From Citrobacter telavivensis (GTDB lineage: Bacteria > Pseudomonadota > Gammaproteobacteria > Enterobacterales > Enterobacteriaceae): DNA of 64,000 nt. A model generated the notes under the pieces. That model worked only from the letters and a program-made list of their open reading frames with translations, searched no databases and was not told where the DNA came from. The stretch's first letter is position 1. The number at the start of each line of letters is the position of its first letter. The position numbers and the translations under genes were made by a program. The stretch lies in contig CP045205.1 of the NCBI GenBank assembly GCA_009363175.1, forward strand, positions 2,046,001-2,110,000. Direction: 5' to 3'. Shown here one piece after another: positions 48,220 to 57,575 of the stretch.

Positions 48220-49971
48220 ATGAGATTATTGGTTCAGGATATTATAGTTCCTAGCATTGGGTTGTGTACTGATGAGTCGTTATATTACCATGCAGGAGAG
48301 CGGGTTTTTGCTGACTTAAACAGTAAAGAAATTCACGTTCCTAAAAATGCGGTGATTAGTTTTGATTCCTTCTTTAACTCTCTTAGTGTGAAGAAATGGA
48401 AAGAAAACACAACCATTGATAATCTTTTAGTGACATATAAAGTTCGTGGGAAAGGTTGCCTTTACATCAATCACTTTAACGATAGTAAAGATGAAGTTTT
48501 AGAGCAAATTATTATCGATAATGATGAAGGGGAAGTGCAATTTTCACTGAGTGGATTACATACTGGCTATATCTACTTAAGATGGCGAGCATTTGAAGAA
48601 AGCGTAATTGAATCCTTTTCATTTTATACCTCTTCACCTTGTAAAGACGTCAAACTCGGGTTAGTTATAACAACGTTTAATCGTGAAGAACAAGTTGTTA
48701 AGTCGGTCAAACGTATTCGTGATGAATTGTTAACTGATCCACGTTATGTAAATAAAATACAACTATATTTAATTAACAATGGTAATGATGTTGATGGTAT
48801 CGATTATCCTGAAGTAAATATAGTCAAAAATAAAAACCTTGGCGGTGCCGGTGGGTTTTCTCGAGGCTTGTGTGAGTTGACGGACGAAGGCACTTTTACA
48901 CATTGTATATTTATGGATGATGATGCAGCATGTGAAATCGATTCAATTCGACGTACATTTGCACTTCTTTCTCTGTCTAATGATGATAATCTGGCTGTAT
49001 CGGCTGCTATGCTCTATGAAGAAAGGCCAAGAATTGTGCATGAAGCCGGTGCTGTAGTTTTCTGCGATGGTATTTTTCATCGCCCGGCAAAGATAGGCTT
49101 AAATGTCTCTGAGCGCTCAGGTATTATTAGTTTTGATGAAGAAGAGGCTTTGGGATATGGAGCCTGGTGGTTTTATGCGTTTAATATAAAGAATACTAAA
49201 TACTATCCATTCCCTTTCTTTGTCCGGGGTGATGATATGCTATTTGGGCTAATGAACGATAATCATAAGATTATCACTCTCAATGGCATTGCATCCTGGC
49301 AGATGGATTTCAATAGAAAACTGAACCCGCTAGTCTTTTATCTTAGCTTCCGAGCTATGTTTATGAGTTCCTGCCGAAAAGTTACCTGGCGTAATAGAAT
49401 AATGCTCTCAGCATTTTTCATGCGTGAAGTTATAATTCTATCGATGGCTAATCGCTATGAAAGTGCGCAGGCTGTTGTACAAGCTTATAAAGACTGCATG
49501 AGTGGGATAGATTTTTGGGAAAACAATGTAGATTGCGCTGAAGTACGAAAAAAGATAAATCAGCTTACTATTAATGAGAGATTTAATATACCTTCAAGTG
49601 ATTTATTAAAAATTGAAACAGATTCTTTTTTGTATATAAAAGAAAATAAGATACATAAGGCCTTAAGATACTTGACATTAAATGGCCATCTTATTCCTAA
49701 ATATTTCTTTAATAAAAGAGCTCGTTTAATACCTGAAACACACAAAAACCCGACTAATATGGTGTTTATGCGAAATGATGTTTACTATGTTTCGCAAATG
49801 AATGGTTCAGCAATGAAATTGTCGCATTCAAAAGAGAAATTTTTCCGTGTTGTTTTAAATGCAAGTTTACTTAGCTTTAACACGTTATTTTCCTTAAAGA
49901 AACGACTTGAGTCTTATCAGTCTGAAATTACCCGGTTGACGACTAAAGATTTTTGGAAAACTAAGTTTTAA
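48220..49971 (+). CDS. GlfT2-like galactofuranosyltransferase (GT2)
   Basis: A 583-residue glycosyltransferase similar in layout to mycobacterial GlfT2. An N-terminal beta domain (MRLLVQDIIVPSIGLC on) covers about 1-140. A GT-A domain follows with LVITTFNRE, NKNLGGAGGFSRG and the metal-binding MDDDA. Then come FVRGDDMLFG and a helical C-terminal domain. By family it adds galactofuranose from UDP-Galf, here presumably to an O-antigen. ATG 48220 has AAGAGG upstream; an ATG at 48187 has none. A strong palindromic terminator follows. No glf is in the window. Confidence 0.85.
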   Translation: MRLLVQDIIVPSIGLCTDESLYYHAGERVFADLNSKEIHVPKNAVISFDSFFNSLSVKKWKENTTIDNLLVTYKVRGKGCLYINHFNDSKDEVLEQIIIDNDEGEVQFSLSGLHTGYIYLRWRAFEESVIESFSFYTSSPCKDVKLGLVITTFNREEQVVKSVKRIRDELLTDPRYVNKIQLYLINNGNDVDGIDYPEVNIVKNKNLGGAGGFSRGLCELTDEGTFTHCIFMDDDAACEIDSIRRTFALLSLSNDDNLAVSAAMLYEERPRIVHEAGAVVFCDGIFHRPAKIGLNVSERSGIISFDEEEALGYGAWWFYAFNIKNTKYYPFPFFVRGDDMLFGLMNDNHKIITLNGIASWQMDFNRKLNPLVFYLSFRAMFMSSCRKVTWRNRIMLSAFFMREVIILSMANRYESAQAVVQAYKDCMSGIDFWENNVDCAEVRKKINQLTINERFNIPSSDLLKIETDSFLYIKENKIHKALRYLTLNGHLIPKYFFNKRARLIPETHKNPTNMVFMRNDVYYVSQMNGSAMKLSHSKEKFFRVVLNASLLSFNTLFSLKKRLESYQSEITRLTTKDFWKTKF

Positions 49972-50010
49972 AATAGGCCCCAATTGTTAACAATTGGGGC
50001 CTATTTTTTT
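49971..50010 (+). terminator. Terminator after the GlfT2-like gene
   Basis: Perfect 36-base palindrome (AAATAGGCCCCAATTGTT and its complement, 49971-50006) followed by T residues. Confidence 0.9.
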
Positions 50011-50011
50011 T

Positions 50012-50408
50012 ATGTTAACGGAAAGCCACGACCAGTAGGTGTGGCTGTTTACGAATTTAGTTCAACCTGATTACCTTTAAATTTAAATTTCGCTGGATTG
50101 TTTGAGATCTTTTAAAATTTTAATGCATCCATATAAGCGGTAATGAATGATATTTTTTGAATTGGAGGGTGTGACCAGCTTCACGTTATTGATATGAATA
50201 GTTAGATATTATTAGGTTTTAAATATCTTTACTGGAAGTCATCGTTTATCTGCAAGTGGTAATGATTTATATATGGTTTAATTTGCCAGAAATAATAATT
50301 CGACAACATGTGTATGGGCGGCTGCGCGCCAGGGTGTGTTAAAATCATAAAATGACTACACGCAGAATCATAGAAATTGTTTTTTTGAATTTTTTTTTTG
50401 GAGTTTGC
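50012..50408. other. AT-rich spacer before the phosphoethanolamine transferase gene
   Basis: About 400 bases, AT-rich, without a recognisable gene. It contains a run of ten T (50390-50399) just before the Shine-Dalgarno GGAG of the next gene, and it should hold that gene's promoter. Confidence 0.5.
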
Positions 50409-52014
50409 ATGAGCAATTTTTTTAAATTTTTAGGCTACTTGAAAACCAGAAGATTTCTCTATTTTATACTTTTTTTTCTGTCGCTTGCATTGTGCTGGCT
50501 TGATCCCACAAATGTGTTTTTCACCACGTTCTTTTCTGTTTTTCTTTTACTACGCTTAATTTTCTGCATTCGCAACAGAATAATTAGAAATAGCCTTGTG
50601 ATTTTTGTTTCATTAATTACTTTTTTGACCTATTTTATCTATCAAAAGTACGGTGGCCTTTCCACAAGTATGGTAATGTCTACCTTCGGCGTAGGTCTTT
50701 CTGTATCATTAGGTACGGTGCAAACGTTTGGTCTCAAATTCCTGGTCGGTTTTCTTTTTATACTGTTCGTGATCTCGCTGTTATCGATTAAAATTCCGAA
50801 AGCATGCTACTCTATTAAAGAGCGTGTAGTTTTGACTGTCTGTCTTATTCTTATTCTTTCGAAACCAGTATTCGATGGTATCAGCTTTTGGGGTGCAAAA
50901 TTCTTCATTAACAATCTCGAATACTCACCAACTTTTATTTCTCAGCCATATATCGACCAGTACAAGATTTTTTTTTGGTCCTCTCATTTCCTCAGTTTCT
51001 ATCATCGCTGAAAATATAGTTGATGATGTCAAATATAAAAAGGTTGATCATGAAGAATATCCTGATTATATTAAGAATAAAACAGCAGGCAGCACAAATA
51101 TTATTTATGTCATCGGCGAATCATCCAATCCTGGTCGTTATGGCATCTACGGTTATGGTAAAGACACCACACCAAACTTATCGCAGATGGATAGAGATGG
51201 AAAAATCTGCGTCGTTAACAATGTGCATTCCCCGGCTGCGCAAACACGACTTGCTGTACCAATGCTAGTTTCTTTCGAAACGCCTTTGCAGCGTGGTAAT
51301 TTATTTAAGTATAAGAATCTTATCGAAATGGCAGAGTTGCAGGGGTACCATACATATTGGTTCGACTCTCAAATGCAAAACAATATGTGGAACAAACCCT
51401 TTGGCTATCTGGCTAAATACGCGGAAGTATTGCAAACTCCTGAAGAAAATAATACCCGCTTCCCAATTAACGAAGGGCAGGACGAAAAACTATTACCTGC
51501 AATCAAGCATTACTTTAAAGAATCACAAGAGAGAAACTTTTACGTTATTCATTTGATGGGCAACCATTTACCTTATTCTGCTCGCCGGGGAGATGAGGAT
51601 AACCCTATGGTTGATGATTATGATGCGTCTATCTATAACGTAGATGATACCTTACAAAGCATTTTTACCCTTGCGGATTCCTATCTTAAAGATTACAAGC
51701 TGGTTTATGTATCAGACCATGGGGAAGTTGTTGGTCAGGGACATGGTTTCCCATCCAGCGATAATGAAATGTATAAAATTCCATTGCTGATGAATGATGC
51801 TTCCTGGTGTGCAAAGGCTGAACAATTACGCAATAATAATCATTATTTTTCATCAGATTTAACCAAGCTTCTGGTTTTAGAAATGATGGGTTATTCTGTC
51901 TCCGACCAACATTTACGGGATGCAGTAAAAAATTCTGATTTCGTACTGAATGAAAAAGAGGATGCTATCCGTTTCTCTGAATTAAGAGATGTGCCTTTAC
52001 CGCAACATCCTTAA
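50409..52014 (+). pseudogene. Phosphoethanolamine (sulfatase-fold) transferase, frameshifted at a T9 tract
   Basis: Two overlapping frames together make one EptA/CptA-type protein of about 534 residues. Codons from 50409 (MSNFFKFLGYLK, GGAG upstream) give the N-terminal membrane helices. After the nine-T run at 50968-50976 the frame changes, and the periplasmic catalytic domain continues to 52014. It has YVIGESSNPGRYGIYGYG (Ser at the usual Thr nucleophile place) and the metal site YVSDHGE. Losing one T restores the frame. It could be a mutation, phase variation or an assembly error. Confidence 0.85.
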
Positions 52015-52088
52015 TCGTCTGTTAATACATTAACTCTGGTTTAAATGTTGATCATATTAAACCAGAGTAATTTTCTACCTGTTACATT

Positions 52089-52688
52089 TTACTTATGTCT
52101 CGCCCTTAAATTCTCAATCACTTCCCCTAAATTCAGCCCCTGGTCCTGCAACAACACCAGCAGGTGATACATCAGGTCTGACGCCTCATTCTTCAGTTCA
52201 AACTTATCGTTAACCGTCGCGGCCAGCGCGGTCTCCACGCCTTCTTCCCCCACTTTCTGCGCAATACGTTTGGTGCCGCTGGCATACAGTTTCGCAGTGT
52301 ATGAGCTCTCCGGGTCTGCATGTTTGCGCTCGGCCAGCAGTTGTTCCAGTTGATAGAGGAACAACCACTGGTGTCCGGTTTCCCCAAAGCAGCTTGACGT
52401 CCCTTTGTGGCAGGTCGGGCCTACCGGGTTGACCAACACTAGCAAGGTATCGTTATCGCAATCCGGGGTGATGCTGACCACATTAAGAAAGTTGCCGGAG
52501 GTTTCACCCTTTGTCCACAGGCGCTGTTTGGTGCGCGAGTAGAAGGTCACTTTGCCGCTTTCTTGCGTTTTCGCCAGCGCGTCCTCATTCATATATCCCA
52601 GCATTAACACTTCGCCAGATTCAGCGTGCTGTATGATGGCCGGCATCATGCCGTCGGTTTTTTGCCAATCCAGCTGTTCACTCAACAT
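52089..52688 (-). CDS. hisI: Histidine biosynthesis bifunctional protein HisIE
   Basis: A 199-residue fusion of phosphoribosyl-AMP cyclohydrolase (residues 1-110, with CDNDTLLVLVNPVGPTCHKG zinc ligands) and phosphoribosyl-ATP pyrophosphatase (C-terminal, with GTKRIAQKVGEEGVETALAA). Steps 2 and 3 of histidine synthesis. It overlaps the 3' end of hisF by 7 bases, as in the his operon. The operon promoter and upstream his genes are missing. It lies inside the transposed unit, so it is either displaced or a second copy. Confidence 0.95.
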   Translation of the reverse strand: MLSEQLDWQKTDGMMPAIIQHAESGEVLMLGYMNEDALAKTQESGKVTFYSRTKQRLWTKGETSGNFLNVVSITPDCDNDTLLVLVNPVGPTCHKGTSSCFGETGHQWLFLYQLEQLLAERKHADPESSYTAKLYASGTKRIAQKVGEEGVETALAATVNDKFELKNEASDLMYHLLVLLQDQGLNLGEVIENLRARHK

Positions 52689-53201
52689 ACCCTGATCTCC
52701 ACGCCCTGGGCTGCCAGGAACGTTTTTAATTCGCCAATATTAATAATCTGTTTATGGAATACGGAAGCTGCGAGGGCGCCATCGACGTTGGCGTCGCGGA
52801 AGGCCTCAAGGAAGTGCTCCATGGTTCCGGCGCCGCCGGAGGCAATCAACGGAACGTTACACACTTCACGGACCTTTCTGAGCTGATCCAGATCGTAACC
52901 GTTGCGCACGCCGTCCTGGTTCATCATGTTGAGGACGATTTCTCCTGCTCCGCGCTTTTGTACCTCCTGCACCCAATCCAGCGTCTCCCATTGGGTGACG
53001 CGAGTCCGGCTTTCATCGCCGGTGTACTGATTAACGTGATATTTACCGGTTTGTTCATCAAACCAGGTATCGATACCTACCACGATGCACTGCACGCCAA
53101 AGCGATCGGCGAGGCGGGTAATTAACGTTGGATCCGCAAGCGCAGGCGAGTTAATTGAAATTTTATCTGCGCCGAAGGAGAGGATCTGCGCTGCGTCTTC
53201 C
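52682..53201 (-). pseudogene. hisF: 5'-truncated hisF
   Basis: About 172 C-terminal codons of imidazole glycerol phosphate synthase cyclase subunit. From EDAAQILSFGADKISINSPA at the right edge, through the catalytic-face segments IVVGIDTWF and VLNMMNQDGVRNGYD, to the natural stop. About 86 N-terminal residues, including the essential Asp11, are absent. The break at 53201 is exactly the edge of the transposed unit. Confidence 0.93.
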
Positions 53202-53205
53202 CTAG
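53202..53205. repeat. Right CTAG target duplication of the 7-kb insertion
   Basis: Matches 46193-46196. hsdS continues in frame directly after it (CCAATTGGTCGG, Pro-Ile-Gly-Arg). Confidence 0.85.
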
Positions 53206-54053
53206 CCCAATTGGTCGGGCTTGTATTTATCCCGGACTAAATCAGCCTGCAATTACCGTTGTTGATGTTGCTATATTGCGCCCTTCAATAAATTATAAAA
53301 CTGAATATTTAGTTAACGCTATAAATAGCAATGTTTTTAGAGAGCAGGTAGAGTCATTCGGTAAAGGTGCTACTCGTTTTAGAATTGCAACTGGTCATCT
53401 CAAATCTTTACTTATTCCAGTATCCCCGTTCAATGAGCAAAATCGACTTGTTGCAAGAGTCTATGAACTTCTGTCCCTTTGCGACCAACTGGAGCAGCAA
53501 TCTCTGACCAGTCTGGACGCGCATCAGCAACTGGTGGAAACCCTGCTGGCAACGCTGACCGACAGCCAGAATGCCGAAGAACTTGCCGAAAACTGGGCGC
53601 GAATTAGCCAGCATTTCGACACGCTGTTTACCACTGAAGCGAGTATCGATGCGCTTAAGCAAACTATTCTGCAACTGGCGGTAATGGGTAAGCTGGTGCC
53701 GCAAGATCCTAACGACGAACCAGCTTCTGAACTGCTTAAACGTATTGAACAGGAAAAAGCACAACTGGTAAAAGAAGGGAAAATAAAAAAACAAAAACCT
53801 TTTCCGTCAATTAGTGATGATGAGAAACCGTTTGAATTACCGCAGGGATGGGAATGGTGTCGTATTGGTGAAATCATTGTAAATATGGATGCTGGTTGGA
53901 GTCCCTCGTGTTCTCCTGAACCATCGCCAAATGAAAATATTTGGGGAGTATTAAAAACTACTGCAGTGCAAAGTTTGGAATATAGAGAACAGGAAAATAA
54001 AACTTTGCCAAGTAGTAAACTGCCCCGACCTCAATATGAGGTTCATGATGGTG
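53206..54053 (+). pseudogene. hsdS: hsdS fragment 2 (middle 283 codons)
   Basis: The rest of the first target-recognition domain (PIGRACIYPGLNQ to TGHLKSLLIPVSPFNEQ), the central helical spacer (QSLTSLDAHQQLVETLLATL), and the second conserved region (LKQTILQLAVMGKLVPQDP). The second recognition domain starts at FELPQGWEWCRIGE. This second conserved block closely repeats the one in fragment 1, the usual internal symmetry of HsdS. It is interrupted by IS1 at 54054. Confidence 0.93.
54045..54053. repeat. Left 9-bp IS1 target duplication
   Basis: ATGATGGTG, repeated at 54822-54830. Confidence 0.93.
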
Positions 54054-54068
54054 GGTAATGACTCCAAC

Positions 54069-54572
54069 TTATTGATAGTGTTTTATGTTCAGATAATGCC
54101 CGATGACTTTGTCATGCAGCTCCACCGATTTTGAGAACGACAGCGACTTCCGTCCCAGCCGTGCCAGGTGCTGCCTCAGATTCAGGTTATGCCGCTCAAT
54201 TCGCTGCGTATATCGCTTGCTGATTACGTGCAGCTTTCCCTTCAGGCGGGATTCATACAGCGGCCAGCCATCCGTCATCCATATCACCACGTCAAAGGGT
54301 GACAGCAGGCTCATAAGACGCCCCAGCGTCGCCATAGTGCGTTCACCGAATACGTGCGCAACAACCGTCTTCCGGAGCCTGTCATACGCGTAAAACAGCC
54401 AGCGCTGGCGCGATTTAGCCCCGACATAGCCCCACTGTTCGTCCATTTCCGCGCAGACGATGACGTCACTGCCCGGCTGTATGCGCGAGGTTACCGACTG
54501 CGGCCTGAGTTTTTTAAGTGACGTAAAATCGTGTTGAGGCCAACGCCCATAATGCGGGCGGTTGCCCGGCAT
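54069..54572 (-). CDS. insB: IS1 InsB part of the transposase
   Basis: 167-residue InsB reading frame ([10 protein letters not shown] start form) with the DDE domain: [22 protein letters not shown] and the C-terminal [14 protein letters not shown]. In IS1 the active InsAB' transposase arises by a -1 frameshift at an A6C run, which is present (54510-54515 on the plus strand as T6). Confidence 0.95.
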
Positions 54573-54766
54573 CCAACGCCATTCATGGCCATATCAATGA
54601 TTTTCTGGTGCGTACCGGGTTGAGAAGCGGTGTAAGTGAACTGCAGTTGCCATGTTTTACGGCAGTGAGAGCAGAGATAGCGCTGATGTCCGGCAGTGCT
54701 TTTGCCGTTACGCACCACCCCGTCAGTAGCTGAACAGGAGGGACAGCTGATAGAAACAGAAGCCAC
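54491..54766 (-). CDS. insA: IS1 InsA
   Basis: 91-residue InsA with the zinc finger (CPSC ... CSHC) and helix-turn-helix. It represses IS1 transcription and supplies the N-terminal part of InsAB'. Identical in character to standard IS1. Confidence 0.95.
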
Positions 54767-54821
54767 TGGAGCACCTCAAAAACACCATCATACACTAAAT
54801 CAGTAAGTTGGCAGCATCACC

Positions 54822-54830
54822 ATGATGGTG
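54822..54830. repeat. Right 9-bp IS1 target duplication
   Basis: ATGATGGTG, matching 54045-54053. Confidence 0.93.
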
Positions 54831-55231
54831 ATATCTTAGTTACAAGAGCAGGACCAAAGAACAGAGTTGGTGTTTCGTGTTTAGTTGAAAAAACACGATC
54901 CAAGTTAATGATATCGGACAAAATCATCAGGTTTCATTTAATTTCTGATGAGATATCAGCGAAATATATTTCATTATGCCTTAACTGTGGGGTGACAGCT
55001 GATTATTTGGAAGCATCGAAGTCTGGTATGGCTGAGAGCCAAATGAATATATCTCAAGAAAATTTGAGGTCAGCACCGGTAGCTCTTCCTCCTACAGCAA
55101 TCCAATTGAAGGTGATATCCACTATTGAAGACTTTTTCAAAGTATGTGACCAACTTAAGTCCCGTCTGCAAGCCGCCCAACAAACCCAGCTTCACCTGGC
55201 GGATGCGCTCACAGAGGCAGCATTAAACTAA
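54831..55231 (+). pseudogene. hsdS: hsdS fragment 3 (C-terminal 133 codons)
   Basis: The remainder of the second target-recognition domain (DILVTRAGPKNRVGVSC on) and the distal conserved helix (QLKSRLQAAQQTQLHLADAL). Joined to fragment 2 after removal of IS1, the frame reads EVHDGDILVTRAGP without a break. The natural stop is at 55229-55231. Confidence 0.93.
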
Positions 55232-55291
55232 GCGCCTGTCCACCAGGCTATTTTATTCGCCATTTTGGCCCTGGGCAGTGCTCAGAATCCT

Positions 55292-55304
55292 CACGTACTA
55301 CGTG
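55292..55304. other. Short palindrome after hsdS
   Basis: CACGTA-C-TACGTG inside a 156-base spacer. A possible intergenic repeat or weak hairpin; the spacer otherwise holds nothing recognisable. Confidence 0.25.
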
Positions 55305-55387
55305 TACGCTCCGGTTCTTCCACGCTGTCCTAGTCCAAACTGGCTTCAACAATAACGCCAGCTGGATCAGGCGTTAAGGAAGAGACG

Positions 55388-56491
55388 ATGCCGGTTCATC
55401 ATGCTATCTGGCGGGTAGGGGAGAATCCTCAGCCGCTGATCATCAGCAAACTCGCCAGTGAGCAACTGCTGGAGAGGATGATTTTAACTGATCCCACCAT
55501 CCTCTCCGATCAGTGGATGATCATCGGCCATCAGGAAAATACGCTCGATAAAGGGCGTATCGATCTGCTGGCGATTGCGCCGGATGCCTCGCTCATCCTG
55601 ATTGAACTGAAGCGCGATCGCACTCCGCGAGAAGTGGTCGCGCAGGCGCTGGATTACGCCTCCTGGGTGGATGACTTATCCCCGGAGCGTCTTTCGCAGA
55701 TCTACGAAAATTTTTCCGGCGGCAATCTTGGCGACGCATTCAGACAACGTTTTAACGTTGAACTCGAAGACGACGCCATCAACAAGTCACACCAGATAAT
55801 TATTGTCGCAGCAGAGTTGGACCCTTCAACTGAACGCATCGTCGATTATCTGAGTAAATACGGAATCTCAATTAACGTCCTGTTCTTCAAGGTGTTCCAG
55901 CACGGTGACGAACAGTTTTTAAGCCGCGCCTGGCTTATTGACCCAAGCGAAACGCAAACCAATGCCGCGCAGGCCACTGCCACCAGCGCCAGTGCAAAAG
56001 AACCCTGGAACGGCGAGTTTTACGTATCGTTTGGTGACCCGAAAAGCCGCGTCTGGGAAGAAGCGCGTCGTTACGGATTTATCAGCGCAGGTGGTGGAAG
56101 CTGGTACAGCCAAACGTTAAAGCAGCTGCAGCCTGGCAATCGTGTGTGGGTAAAAATCCCGGCAACGGGCTACGTTGGTGTCGGCATCGTGCAGAGCGCC
56201 GTTGAACCCGCCAGCAGCTTCACCATTAACACGGAACACGGCGAGAAGTTGGCGATGGATGTCCTCAAATTTGGTGACGGATATCGTGAAAACGCCGACG
56301 ACCCTGACAAATCAGAATATTTTGTTCCCGTGAAATGGCTGGAAACCCGTGCAGAAAGTGACGCGGTGAACGAGGTCGGATTCTTCGGCAATCAGAACAC
56401 GGTCTGCAAGCCTACCACGCCGAAATGGCGTCATACGGTGGATAAGCTAAAACGTATTTTTTTACGTTGGGATGCTGAACGGGCAGAGTAA
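55388..56491 (+). CDS. DUF91/NucS-like PD-(D/E)XK nuclease
   Basis: A 367-residue predicted nuclease. The catalytic core near residues 56-75 reads GRIDLLAIAPDASLILIELK (D...E-x-K), with the helix EVVAQALDYASWV after it, as in NucS/DUF91. A second domain (about 210-320, GEFYVSFGDPKSRVWEEARRYGF region) may be a nucleic-acid or small-molecule sensor. AAGGAAGAG precedes the ATG. It follows hsdS and is 11 bases ahead of the ankyrin gene, suggesting an operon. Confidence 0.8.
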   Translation: MPVHHAIWRVGENPQPLIISKLASEQLLERMILTDPTILSDQWMIIGHQENTLDKGRIDLLAIAPDASLILIELKRDRTPREVVAQALDYASWVDDLSPERLSQIYENFSGGNLGDAFRQRFNVELEDDAINKSHQIIIVAAELDPSTERIVDYLSKYGISINVLFFKVFQHGDEQFLSRAWLIDPSETQTNAAQATATSASAKEPWNGEFYVSFGDPKSRVWEEARRYGFISAGGGSWYSQTLKQLQPGNRVWVKIPATGYVGVGIVQSAVEPASSFTINTEHGEKLAMDVLKFGDGYRENADDPDKSEYFVPVKWLETRAESDAVNEVGFFGNQNTVCKPTTPKWRHTVDKLKRIFLRWDAERAE

Positions 56492-56502
56492 GAGAGGCTG
56501 GA

Positions 56503-57465
56503 ATGAGGTCTGTTAACGATAAAGTATTAAAACTCGCTTTCCAGGGAGAATGGGAAATGCTTTTGCCCATTCTTGGTGATTATCCTCATCTGGTCAATCT
56601 TCCCAGTGAACCTAAAGGCTACACCCCGTTGCATCAGGCGGCATGGCATGGGGCTAATTTGTCGGTGATAGGGGAATTGTTATCTCTTGGGGCCGAGCGA
56701 AGTGCGACAACGAACACTAAGCGGCAGACGGCTTATGACATCGTGGTCGAAAAGCACAACAGACCCGAACTGGAGTATCTTCTTTTCCCACAAAAAGAGA
56801 CTCTCGCGCAAATCATCAGAAAAGTCGTTGCCACTGAACGGCAATTGTTCACTGATTATGATGGCAACCAAATTTTGGTCGATAAAATGATTTCGGCTTC
56901 AGGTGTTGAGCCATGTCCTGATGACCTTAGCGAACTGGATACCAGGCTAAATCACCTCTTTTTTGCGTTGACGGGTAAAGCGATATCAACGACTGAAGCC
57001 ATTCACTTTGATGTGGCTGAAGGTTTTACATTCATGGTAGAGGCTGATTTTTTCAGGCAGATATTTTTCCCATTGGTACATAAGGTTGCGGCAAAAAAGA
57101 TTAGCTTTCCGGAACGTGAATGGGCTGTTGTATCTGACTTGTTTGATCCTGCGCCAACCCAGTGGGGATCGCGCGGGAGTCTCTTCTTATGGTTGGAAAT
57201 GCGCAAGGCTTTGTGTCAGGTGAGTATCCCGGAAGATGAAGACGAGTTGGCAAATATCATCGCGGCGGCATTCCAGGCATTGACTGGAAGATCATTAATT
57301 CATCGGGTAGGGGAAGATGAGTTTTTTGTAAAACGGTTTAGCCGTGGCGGCGGATCTTCAGGCTATGTTTCCTCCCTGTACTGGCTGAATAACGTTATCC
57401 CACAGTTGCAAAAAAGACTGTCCTGGATGCAGGTGGTGTGGTTGATATCACCACATGAGGCGTAG
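56503..57465 (+). CDS. Ankyrin-repeat protein with unknown C-terminal domain
   Basis: A 320-residue protein. Residues about 35-95 hold two ankyrin-like repeats (GYTPLHQAAWHGANLSVIGELLSLGAE; NTKRQTAYDIVVEKHNRPELEYLL, each trimmed in reading). The remaining 220 residues form no family I recognise. It starts 11 bases after the DUF91 nuclease with GAGAGG upstream, so it is co-transcribed with it. Ankyrin proteins paired with nucleases occur in defence loci; that role here is inference. Confidence 0.72.
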   Translation: MRSVNDKVLKLAFQGEWEMLLPILGDYPHLVNLPSEPKGYTPLHQAAWHGANLSVIGELLSLGAERSATTNTKRQTAYDIVVEKHNRPELEYLLFPQKETLAQIIRKVVATERQLFTDYDGNQILVDKMISASGVEPCPDDLSELDTRLNHLFFALTGKAISTTEAIHFDVAEGFTFMVEADFFRQIFFPLVHKVAAKKISFPEREWAVVSDLFDPAPTQWGSRGSLFLWLEMRKALCQVSIPEDEDELANIIAAAFQALTGRSLIHRVGEDEFFVKRFSRGGGSSGYVSSLYWLNNVIPQLQKRLSWMQVVWLISPHEA

Positions 57466-57575
57466 TGCTTTTTTTTATTAGGTGCTGAAAGTTGCTTTTG
57501 TTGTTTTAGGCTTTTACCTCATCGCTGCAAATTTGCGGCACTTGCTGGTTTTTTTGAATCGTTCGAGAGGAAATT

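Larger units (their letters stand above)
46197..53201. mobile_element. 7005-bp transposed unit: IS5-type element plus O-antigen/his fragment
   Basis: The segment is flanked by a perfect CTAG duplication but has an IS only at its left end. The right end is inside hisF at bases that read, outward-in, GGAAGACGCAGCGCAG, against GGAAGGTGCGAACAAG for the IS terminus (9 of 16 identical, the outer five all matching). The unit therefore behaved as a transposon with one true and one surrogate terminal repeat. Contents: IS, truncated glycosyltransferase, GlfT2-like transferase, frameshifted phosphoethanolamine transferase, hisIE, partial hisF. Confidence 0.8.
54054..54821 (-). mobile_element. IS1, 768 bp
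   Basis: Complete IS1 with ends GGTAATGACTCCAACTTATT on the left and, inward from the right, GGTGATGCTGCCAACTTACT. It is exactly 768 bp, with the 9-bp duplication ATGATGGTG on both sides and inserted in hsdS. Confidence 0.97.
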
